In this document: positions 44,621-53,816 of the stretch, one piece after another
Numbering within the stretch: position 1 is the stretch's first letter
Layout of the letters: the number at the start of each line of letters is the position of its first letter
NCBI GenBank assembly: GCA_020744425.1
Contig: JAGMUV010000017.1
Coordinates: 682,001-746,000 of the forward strand
Direction: 5' to 3'
Origin: Dactylonectria macrodidyma
Taxonomy: Eukaryota; Ascomycota; Sordariomycetes; Hypocreales; Nectriaceae
DNA: 64,000 nucleotides
Program-made: the position numbers and the translations under genes
Notes under the pieces: generated by a model
The model's input: only the letters and a program-made list of their open reading frames with translations
Database searches by the model: none
What the model was told of the DNA's origin: nothing

Positions 44621-45769
44621 ATGAGCAATACACCACTAGAAGTACTAGTCTACGGGCTAGGAGCGTACGTCGTCGCCACGGCAAAGCAGCGATATCCGTC
44701 GCATTTTGAACACAGTTAAACTAACACTGCTCATGTAGAATTGGCTCATTTTATACATTCATTTTGAGCCGTAGTGAACGTATCCGCCTCACGGTTGTTG
44801 CCCGGTCCAACTATGACGTTGTCAAGGCGAATGGCATCAAGATCACAAGCCAAAACCATGGCGAGCACCACGTGAAGCCATATAAAGGTGAGAAATCGAC
44901 AAAAGTAGACTTTAAGTACTACCATATTAAAATTTTATCAGTGGTGAAGAGCGCTGCGGAGGCTGGTCTCAAATTTGACTATATTGTTTGCGCACACAAG
45001 GCTATTGACCAATCCAGCGTCCCTCTGCAGATTGAGCCCGCAGTTGATGAAAAGAGAACCTCCATCGTCATTATCCAGAATGGTGTTGGAAATGAGGAGC
45101 CGTTCCGAGCCAGTTTCCCAGCTGTTACTATTTTATCATGCGTGGTTTGTACTTTGTCACCGCACCCGTCGAGCCTAGTACTGAGAACTCGTTTAGACTT
45201 GGAGTGGTGTAAGGCAACCCCAGCCTGGCATCATATCTCACACCAAGTCTGAGGATATGCAGATCGGGTTATTTCCGAACAAACACGGTGAATCGGCCCA
45301 AGAAACGGAGCGACTTACTCGCTTCGCGTCACTGTTGGCCGCTGGAAAGACGGTATTCCAAGTCGTGCCCAACATCCAAGTGCAGCGCTGGGAAAAAGTC
45401 GTTTGGAACGCCGCTTGGAATCCACTGACCACCCTCACGCTGATGAGCTCCCATGACTGGCTCAATTCTTCAGACGGTGCAGTATCAATGACGAAGAAGT
45501 TAATGAGAGAAGTCATTGATGTCGCGAGAGCGATGGAGGTCCCGATTGAGTACGAACTCATCGACAGACTCTTTGAAAGGATTTTGAGAATGCCGCCTAT
45601 TGGGAGCAGTATGCGGACGGATTACGACAATGGGAAACCTATGGAGGTAGATATTATCCTGGGCTACCCCGTACGAAAGGGTAGAGAGCTTGGCATTGAT
45701 GTGACGACAATTGAAACATTGTACATTCTCTTGACAGCCATCAACAAGCGGCTGATAAGCGAAGTATAA
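44621..45769 (+). CDS. 2-Dehydropantoate 2-reductase-like (ApbA/PanE) protein
   Basis: Exons are 44621-44664, 44739-44887, 44942-45144 and 45197-45769; introns are 74, 54 and 52 nt. The product has 322 residues. Intron 1 falls inside the dinucleotide-binding loop and its removal restores LVYGLGAIGSFY (GxGxxG). Intron 2 (GTGAGA...CAG) is a multiple of three without stops. Intron 3 restores ILSCVTWSG...GIISHTKSEDMQIGLFPN. Further family motifs are VCAHKAID, IVIIQNGVGNEEPF, KVVWNAAWNPL and PPIGSSMRTDYDNGKPMEVD. The family reduces ketopantoate or other 2-keto acids with NADPH. In fungi several paralogues exist and most are uncharacterised. The genomic setting suggests reduction of a sugar-acid breakdown product; this is inference. 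Confidence 0.9.
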
Positions 45770-45976
45770 AGTGGGAATATTTAGAAACCGTTATACACAA
45801 TATTTTTCAAGCATCGGCACTGAATACAGCGTCTCGAACTGAGATAGTGTACGCGTATGAATCAACATCAGTCACGTATGTTGCGATAATTATGCTCAAT
45901 TCCAGTTCACGCCACATTTTATCGTGAGGTCATGAAAGTCATATTTTCTGGGCTTCGCTCCTCGACCATAGAACCT

Positions 45977-48683
45977 TCACCATGTGTTGAACCCTGTAGC
46001 GTTGATACTGCCCCACACATCGCCTCGAGGTAAGAAGTCTAGAGTGCCAGTTCCACCTGTAACCTATTCCAACATATCTTGTCAACCACGCTAGAGCATC
46101 AAACCAAACGGGAAAATTATCTTACCAGAGAATCGAACTGACCCCAGCTAGCCATGTGGGCAAAGCCGCCATCTATAAGATCCATTGGACCTGTTGTCGT
46201 ATTTGCGGACATGCCTCCGCCTTGTTGATATCCTCCACCTGAACAGTTGACTTCTCCATTGTCTCGTCCCCCTACTCCATTCTCATGTACGTCTAAAACG
46301 CTATCATTGTTCTGCTGCACGTCAAGCCTCGGTGAGACTTCGGTTGGTTCTTGGTCAGCCGCATCCTCGGCGGATCCTCCCGCTCGCGGCGTCGACACTG
46401 AAGCGAGGTAGGTATTGTTTCGGAGCACCTCAAGGCGTAGCTCTTGCAAGACAACCCCGTATCGTTGCATCAACGAACCCTTGATTGCAATGCTCTCGAG
46501 CTGAGCATGGCATTTCGATGCCAGGCGGAAATATCTAGTGTACGTTTCTGGTAGCTCATCCCTTTGCTGGATCGCATAGACATAGAGGATGACAACGGCA
46601 CTAAAGCCATAGTACGGGATGAACTAGTTTAGAAGTTAGCACATGTCAAAGATCACATTCAGAGGCACTGTGTGAGACATGATTAACTTACAAACAACGT
46701 GCTGTACAATTCGCCAGCGGCATCGATATGGTCGATATGTTCAGTGATCTGCGTGGCAGCATCGATGCAAATCTGGATATTCTGCTTCATCTCTTGGGGT
46801 CTCGACGACAACAAATCGCCATTGACTCCATAATTTGCCAAACTCGTGAAAGACTTCAACAAAAATGGTCTGTGAACCAAAATTTGAGCATGCCAGAACG
46901 CAAGCTTGAGAACATCTCGCTGCCGCAGTACCAACTTAACAAACATAGCAGAGCTCCCGTCCGTGTCTAATAGGTAGGATATGTGCTCTCTCCACTCTAA
47001 TAATTCGCAGGTGAATTTTGCGGCGAGGGTGAAGTGCTCTTCAGTCGACCGGGGATGGATACCGTAGAGGGTGCGTAAAATGCTGGCAAGGATTCTAGAT
47101 AGCCTAGCAATTCGCATTAGAATACGGTGCTGTACCAGGGAAAGCCATGTGAACAACACGACTTATTGATACACAAAAATATTGGAGTGTCTTACTTGAT
47201 TTGTGCTACCGTAGCAGACGTTATTGACGGCCCAAAGACCGCCGGCTGAGGCGTAGGACTACGGCGAAGTTGCTCATCGTCGACACAAAGAGGTAGCTCT
47301 TGGTCAATATACTCATCGTGAAATGTCATGGGCCTGCCTAAAGCGGCACTCAGGTACGTATTGAGGTTGTAGGCACACCAAAAGGTTCGTTTCCTGCACT
47401 CCAGCTCAATATGGTCGACCCGATTCGAAGTCTCAACGTCGACACGAGATTTCCGATGGATCCCCAGCGCAAGGGCTAGGTGTGCTGTGATTCCAAACAG
47501 CGTCCAGCAGTGGTTGAGGCGAGACTGTGCTAGGAGGTAGAAGCATTGCGCCAGCCGGGCTTGCACGTTGGCGAGTTGTATTTGGCCTTTTTCCATGGAG
47601 AGCTGGTGTTCTGCGACAGCAAAGAACCTTGCGCTGGATATCACGGTGAATAAACGTCTTGAGATAGCCTTCTGGTTAGATACACTCACCCTGTTTCCGC
47701 TGACTCTGCAATCCTGTCCTTTGTATCTGTCGCCGATCGACTGCGGTAGTTATTTGAGTGAGCAAACACCATGAAGAGCAACGCAGTTCGACTCCGGGAT
47801 GACTCTTGGTACAACATTTCGCCGTTTGTCTCGTATAACTCTTCAAGCCACGCCTCGATGGACGGACGATGCAAGAAGCGGTGTGTCGTAGCGGCAAAGT
47901 CGAAATACCGCTTCACCATGGATTCTGCGAGAGGTTTAGGCGGAAGAATGGCGAATGAGGAATCGTGTCCTGGCAGCGGCCGATCCCCGAAGTTGAATAC
48001 GGACGAGTTCAGATATCCCGGCGACTGGACCTGAAGCTTGCGCTGTATGCGCAAGAGAAAAGAGACGCCAGATGCAGGGCCGACGTAGTGGCCTTGTTGG
48101 TCTGTCTGGGACGGCTCGGGCGAGTTGCGCATGGAATGAGGAGCTGGCTGGCCTCTCGGCTGGACCTTGCGTCTGACATTGCGACTCGTACTTTCGTCGG
48201 GTTGGGGCTCAACTATCGTTCGTGTTGGTGATGTCAAGACTAGGTCTGCGTCGATAGTCGGCGTCAACCGTGATGACACCACGTTGACGAAGGAGTCTCT
48301 GGGGCCGCCGCCATTAGAGCCTGTCCCTCGTTCAGAAGTGTCATCAACAGGCAAAGAGTTTTGGGGAACGTTTCTAGAGTCATTGTCAATCGCAGGAAGC
48401 AATTGCCCTCTTCGATGCACAGCTGTGAATTGGCAATCAAGCCTCAGGTGAGAGCAAAAGACACATGGCCATGTCCCAGAACACCGTGATTTCCGCCTTG
48501 ATACACTCAAGTTAGCTAGGACACGAAATCCATGACATATCAAAGAGAGTCTTACGCTTTACATCGGTCGCAGGCTCTGCTTACGCGTAGACGTACTGGG
48601 TCGTCTCTCGGCCGTTTCAATGACCGGCCACTTTCGGAAGCGCGTCGACTCGGACCAAGCGCGGTTGGCAGAGTTTCGTCCAT
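45977..48683 (-). CDS. Zn2Cys6 transcription factor TF2, paralogue of TF1
   Basis: Exons 48683-48556, 48496-47690, 47633-47196, 47103-46692, 46623-46126 and 46063-45977 encode 789 residues. The zinc cluster (Cys38, 41, 48, 54, 57, 64; RACDRCKARKSRCSG) is split by intron 1. QGHYVGPASGVSFLLRI, FDFAATTHRFLHRPSIEAWLEE, CFYLLAQSRLNHCWTLFG, FWCAYNLNTYLSAALGRPMTF and FWHAQILVHRPFLL match TF1. The last exon is inferred: a GTAAGA donor after WGQFDSL and an AATAG acceptor give VTGGTGTLDFLPRGD, which matches TF1's tail; reading through the donor stops after two residues. The exon-5 linker is Gly/Ser/Asn-rich. It is divergent from glucarate dehydratase by 459 bp and tail to tail with the PanE-like gene (207 bp). 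Confidence 0.92.
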
Positions 48684-49142
48684 TGCGCGATCCGATAACC
48701 TATACGAGAACAGTCGGAACAAAAGCACCCGCTGTGCATATGGCAAAGCAAAGGGCCCAGGCGGATGTTGCGAACTGCTAACGGTCGGAATATCTCATCC
48801 GACGGAGATGCTCGAGTTCCTCGGATGTCGGACCTCTGCCGATCCTTGTCAACCCCTCTTGCTTCCGCGTATGACGTGGAAACCGCCCCGAGTGCGACAG
48901 TAGTTCGGGCTAATAAGACGCGCTACGAGTCTGTTGGTCGAGTCATGTAACTCAGTCAGGATCATCTGCATCAGTTAATTGTTCGGGTATTAATACGACG
49001 AGCTGATTCTGTTGGGCAAGTTCCAGCTCAGTAAAGAGTCGCAGCTTAGCGTGGCTAACCCAGTACAACGTCATCCTATTGCCTGCTGTACGAGAAGAAG
49101 CATCACTCACTGCCTGTGTCTTGCAACCGAGAACCAGCAATT
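48684..49142. promoter_or_regulatory. Shared promoter of TF2 and glucarate dehydratase
   Basis: A 459-bp divergent gap, almost the same length as the TF1-lyase gap. It carries the TCCGACGGA repeat and several CGG triplets. Confidence 0.5.
48798..48806. promoter_or_regulatory. TCCGACGGA everted CCG/CGG repeat in the TF2-dehydratase gap
   Basis: It matches the repeat at 42780-42788 in the other divergent promoter of the cluster, differing only in the central base. Additional single TCGGA half-sites surround it (near 48713, 48785, 48820 and 48832). Confidence 0.45.
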
Positions 49143-50414
49143 ATGGCTCAACGCGGCATCATCAAGGATGTCATCATCACACCCGTGGCATTCCATGACA
49201 TGCCCCTGCTGAACAGTGTCGGTGTGCACGAACCATTCGCCCTGCGCAGCATCATTGAGATCGTCACCGACGACACCTATGGCCTAGGCGAATCATACGG
49301 CGACTCCACCCACCTGGGCCGTCTACAACTAGCAGCCGATGGCATCAAGGGTTTAACTGTCTACGACACGAATGCCATTTACAAGATATGCGCCGACGCA
49401 ATGGCAGGCGACACGGCAACTGGCGGCGATGGCATGGCCGGCATGGTCACTACGGCTTCCGTCACTGACAAGGTGTTTTCGCCCTTTGAGGTTGCGTGCC
49501 TCGACATTCAGGGCAAGTTGGCCGGTGTCCCCGTGAGCCAGTTGCTCGGAGGCCGCGTGAGAGACAACGTCCAGTACTCGGCCTACCTGTTCTACAAGTG
49601 GGGAGGCCACCCTGGCGAACCCGACGATGAGTATGGCCCTGCTCTAGACCCGACTGGCGTGGTGAAGCAAGCCCGAAAGATCATAGACGAGTACGGCTTC
49701 AAGGCTATCAAGCTGAAGGGTGGAGTGTTCCCGCCGGCCGAGGAGGTGGCAGCCGTCAAGACACTCCATGAGGCTTTTCCCGGTCTACCGCTAAGACTCG
49801 ATCCCAACGCTGCGTGGACCGTGGAGACATCTCAATGGGTCGCCAAGGAGCTGGACGGCATCGTCGAGTATCTAGAAGACCCAGCCCCGGAAATCGAGGG
49901 CATGGCAGCCGTGGCAAAGAAGGCATCGATGCCGCTGGCAACAAACATGGCCGTAGTAGCCTTTAACCACCTTCCCACTTCGATACAGCAGAATGCCGTC
50001 CAAGTAGTCCTCTCCGACCACCATTTCTGGGGTGGCCTGCGCAAATCTCAAACACTAGCTGCCATCTGCGCAACCTGGGGCATGGGGCTGTCGATGCATT
50101 CCAACAGCCACCTGGGCATCTCCTTGGCTGCCATGACACATCTGGCATCCGCAACGGTCAATCTCGACTACGCGTGCGACACGCACTGGCCGTGGAAACC
50201 CCGAGATGAGGATGTCATTGCCGACGGGGCGCTGCGGTGGGTCGACGGAGGCGTGGTTGTGCCCACGGCGCCTGGGCTGGGTGTCGAGCTTGACAGGGAG
50301 AAGTTGGCCCGCCTTCATAAGCAGTATCTAGACTGTGGGCTACGGAAGCGAGATGATACGACGTACATGAAGAAGTTTCAGCCGGATTTTTCAGCCAAGA
50401 TTCCCAAGTGGTGA
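49143..50414 (+). CDS. Glucarate dehydratase (enolase/mandelate racemase superfamily)
   Basis: An intronless gene of 423 residues. Glucarate dehydratase turns D-glucarate into 5-keto-4-deoxy-D-glucarate with Mg2+. An N-terminal capping domain (residues 1-130) and a barrel follow the family plan. Active-site residues are visible: Lys190 and Lys192 in IKLKGGVFP, metal ligands Asp220 (LDPNAAW), Glu245 (YLEDP) and Asn268 (LATNMAVV), Asp292 (LSDHHFWGG) and His319 in MHSNSHLGISL. Asn as the third metal ligand within ATNM, the HSN-x-H loop and the DTHW segment near the end are features of the GudD subgroup rather than of fungal L-galactonate or L-rhamnonate dehydratases. No signal or transit peptide is evident, so probably cytosolic. 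Galactarate or idarate epimers could also be substrates. Confidence 0.92.
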   Translation: MAQRGIIKDVIITPVAFHDMPLLNSVGVHEPFALRSIIEIVTDDTYGLGESYGDSTHLGRLQLAADGIKGLTVYDTNAIYKICADAMAGDTATGGDGMAGMVTTASVTDKVFSPFEVACLDIQGKLAGVPVSQLLGGRVRDNVQYSAYLFYKWGGHPGEPDDEYGPALDPTGVVKQARKIIDEYGFKAIKLKGGVFPPAEEVAAVKTLHEAFPGLPLRLDPNAAWTVETSQWVAKELDGIVEYLEDPAPEIEGMAAVAKKASMPLATNMAVVAFNHLPTSIQQNAVQVVLSDHHFWGGLRKSQTLAAICATWGMGLSMHSNSHLGISLAAMTHLASATVNLDYACDTHWPWKPRDEDVIADGALRWVDGGVVVPTAPGLGVELDREKLARLHKQYLDCGLRKRDDTTYMKKFQPDFSAKIPKW

Positions 50415-51447
50415 GATAGTAACGCGGGTGGGTAGTGTAGGAATTAGCTTGATTTACCCAAGAATGAAGTAACATGGAATATGGGCATGGTAAGCTCCAA
50501 TTCATCATGTCGCTGGCGTTCCAAAATGTAGGAAAATGAGTGATCGATGCATAATTAATCCCAAAGTGCACTACTGTCGCTTGCTGTACGATGCGAGAGT
50601 CAATATTGGAGAGTTGACGCCCGTGGCATGTTACTATTTATCAATGCGGACTTATTAAATGTATGATTCATTCCACCTGCGAGAATTTCCTCAATGCCTC
50701 GACATATCAAGTAGCTTCTATCAAATCCTCGCCATAGGATGTATCATCCTAATCGCTAGCCGTGTGCGCTTCACTTAGTTACTGAATTAGTTGATAGATA
50801 GGATCCTCAACCTCCAGCGACGCCCTTTCGCATTTCCGATGGAGATCTCTCTGCCAACTATCCAAGGTAAACACTGCAATGTTCAAAGCGCTGACTCCAG
50901 GTCCCGTAAAGTATGACATGGGGTGTCACAATACCATGCTATCATACGGAGAGACATGTTGGACCTCCAGGCTCCAGAAGGCCGAAATGTGTTTGAAGTA
51001 ACCGGATCGGATGTACAAGCATCGGCTCTTCATCCGAGGATGAACTAGTCTCTAGCTTCGGATGTGCTAACAGTGGACTACTTGATACTGCGTCAGCTTT
51101 GCTGGAACCGAGCCATGCCACGGGCTCACCACGCCAACCTCCCCAAGTCAAACCGGGCATTCGGAGTTTTCCCCACTGGCAATGCGGGGGTGGAGAATAT
51201 CATGGCCTCATCCAAATGCGGGGAAGGGTTTAACCCCGGATGAACAGTTTCCTTGCTGAAGGGCGGTCGAGTCATGCGGTCCATGGGATTCTTTCCAGGG
51301 GTGCCAAGATATAAATGGTCCTTATCTGCCATGGCCATAGAGTTGGACAGAACAACAACACCAGCGCCCACTGGAACACGGTTCACTCCTTGATTCGGCT
51401 GTCCCAAGTCCCTAAAACCATCTTCTTCCTGATCAACAACCGGCACC
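50415..51447. other. Intergenic, 1.0 kb upstream of the sugar transporter
   Basis: No gene is recognised. CCGGATCGGAT lies at about 51002-51012, similar to but not the same as the cluster repeat. Confidence 0.45.
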
Positions 51448-53148
51448 ATGACAAGAAAGGTCGCGGGACATCGCGGCAACTCGGCCAAGTCCATCTTAAT
51501 CGGTTTAGCCATCAGCCTCGCAGGGTAGAGTTATACTCCCGAATACACTCGACTTGGAGTTTCCAGACTAACATCATATTTCACCAGATTCGTTTACGGC
51601 ATCGACACCGGAATCATCGCCTCCACAATCGCCCAAGACACCTTCAAGTCCTATATGTATGGTGTCTCGATGGAAAACGTCGCCGTCAAGGGCGGCATCG
51701 TCTCGGGTTACTATGCCGGCTACGCCTTTGGCAGCGGCGGCGCCGCCTACACCATGGACAAGATATCTCGTCGCTGGACCTTGCTCCTTGGCGCCTCCGT
51801 CAGTATCCTAGGCGCCACATTACAGACGGCGGCTCAGAACCCGGCCATGATGATTGTCGGCCGTGCCTTTTCTGGCTTCTCCACGGGCATGGTGTATCCT
51901 ACAGCGCCCGTTTTCCTGGCTGAGCTGTCGCCTCCCGAGAATCGTGGCTTTCTTGTTGGCCTGAAAGGAGTCAGTTCATATCTATTTCTATATCCAGTAT
52001 CGATCGTGTGCTCACATGCCTCGAGCTTCTCAATACATTAGGATTCTTCGCAGCCGGATGGGTTGGCTATGCCGGCTCATTTGCGAAAGGCGACCTTCAG
52101 TGGCGGATTCCACTAGCCACTCAGATTCCGCCTGCAGTTCTCCTCGCCGTTATCACTATTTTCCTGCCATACTCTCCTCGCTGGCGTAAGTACCTCCTAT
52201 TCTTTTTTGCGCCGAAACATCTTGTTCTGATTGCGTGATTCAGTGGCTATGAAGGAACGATATGATGAGGCGAAGACCGTCATGTACTCATTGCACGGCC
52301 ATCGTGGCTCAGAAGTCATCGAGGCCGAATTCGCCGAAATGGTCAGCCAAATCCAGCTCGAGGCCAACAGAAAAAAGTCGGCCAATTTCTCCAATCTCTT
52401 TACACGCCAGTACCTCCGCCGCACTCTCCTCGCTTGTTTGACCGTCAACATGATGAAGCTGTCAGGATCAAACATCATCCAAAACTATCAGTCCATCATG
52501 TACAATTCTCTCGGTTACGAAGGCCAAACAGTGCTTCTCATCGGCGCCTTGTACGGGTTCATGGCTGTCATTGGCCAGATCATCAACGTGTTCTTCGTTG
52601 CAGACCATTGGACCCGCCGGACTACCGTCATCACTGGCAGCTACGCTCTCGCTATTCTGCTTTCAGTGTTGACTGGATTGTCCAAATCATTCCAAGATGA
52701 CGGCAGCCCAGCCGGTTCACGAGCAGGAGTTGCCTTTATCTTCCTGTTTGCCTTTGCATACTCCTTCTACTTCAACAGTGTCAACTGGGTTCTCGTCGCC
52801 GAGATATTCCCCCTCGATCTCCGTGGAGTCGGCGTCGGCTTCGCGGTATTCACGCAAGCTGTCACTGCGATTTGGCTCTCCTATGCAGCATCTTATGCCT
52901 TTGACGCCATCGGCTGGAAGTTTTACTTTGTTTTCATCGCCTGCAACTTGTTTGCAGGAACAATCTACTTCTTCTTCCTGCCCGAAACACGCTTCCTGAC
53001 TCTTGAAGAGGTCGCGGCCAAGTTTGGTGATGAGGTGGTTCACCCAACCGGGAAGGAGTTTGAAGTCGGGGATGCGGAAGATAAGCAGGTGAATGCCGAC
53101 AAGTCTGATGTCGTATTGGACTATGTCGAGAACACTCGGAAGCAATGA
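51448..53148 (+). CDS. MFS sugar-porter family transporter
   Basis: Exons 51448-51524, 51588-51969, 52026-52185 and 52244-53148 encode 507 residues; introns are 63, 56 and 58 nt. This is a twelve-helix plasma-membrane proton/sugar symporter. Motifs are FVYGIDTGIIAS (helix 1), GRAFSGFSTGMVYPTAPVFLAELSPPENRG, PYSPRWLAMKERYDEA after helix 6, FAYSFYFNSVNWVLVAEIFPLDLRGVGVGF and the terminal LPETRFLTLEEVAAKFGD. The second intron has a weaker acceptor (CTCGAG) but alone restores LLNTLGFFAAGW. Positioned at the end of the proposed aldarate cluster, it may import a sugar acid or the parent uronate or sugar; the sequence does not tell. Confidence 0.93.
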
Positions 53149-53816
53149 GCATAGCTTAATCTAGATCTCCCAAATGAGACTATGACACAAACCGTACTTG
53201 TCATCCTTGAACCCTTACCATGTCGTATGTGTGTTCTCTGTCTTATTGTCGCCTCTTAATATCCAAACAAAGGTACAAATAATTTCCTATGGAATTGGGA
53301 TGTTATTTTTGAGGATACAGTGGAATGCTCCGTGATTGCGTCCTTTCACTTCTAAAAAATAAGGAATCAAACCTGTTGGTCCAGGGTAAGCCCACCCACC
53401 ATGATGCACCCTTGACCAACCATGACCCTGGCTCAGCTGCAATGAAGTGGAATAGGCAGTTTAGATTAATTGACCAGTTCAGCTGAGCTCCGAACTGGAA
53501 CCTGAGGCACCCAGGCGTCATCCTCCCAGGCAGAGACGTCTCACATCAGACTGCGGACTTCTCAGCCTCGCCTCAACAACTCCTTGAACAGTTATCTCCA
53601 CTTGTTTCGTCTCTTTAATTTCCCCCTCTGACGCTCTATGTTTCCTCAACGAGCACGGCAACTTTCGGAAGATCGACGATCTCCACATCCCCTCGATTCG
53701 ACCAGCGCGTAACCCCGCCTCAACCCCTCCTCTTTATCTTTCGAACCCAAGCGATCGAACCGAAATTCAGGCACCACCGATACCGACCACAAACTCCTCG
53801 GTCGCCCTAGGCCGAG
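53149..53816. other. Intergenic, promoter of the HET-ankyrin gene
   Basis: CT-rich DNA precedes the start codon at 53817. Nothing else is recognised. Confidence 0.5.
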
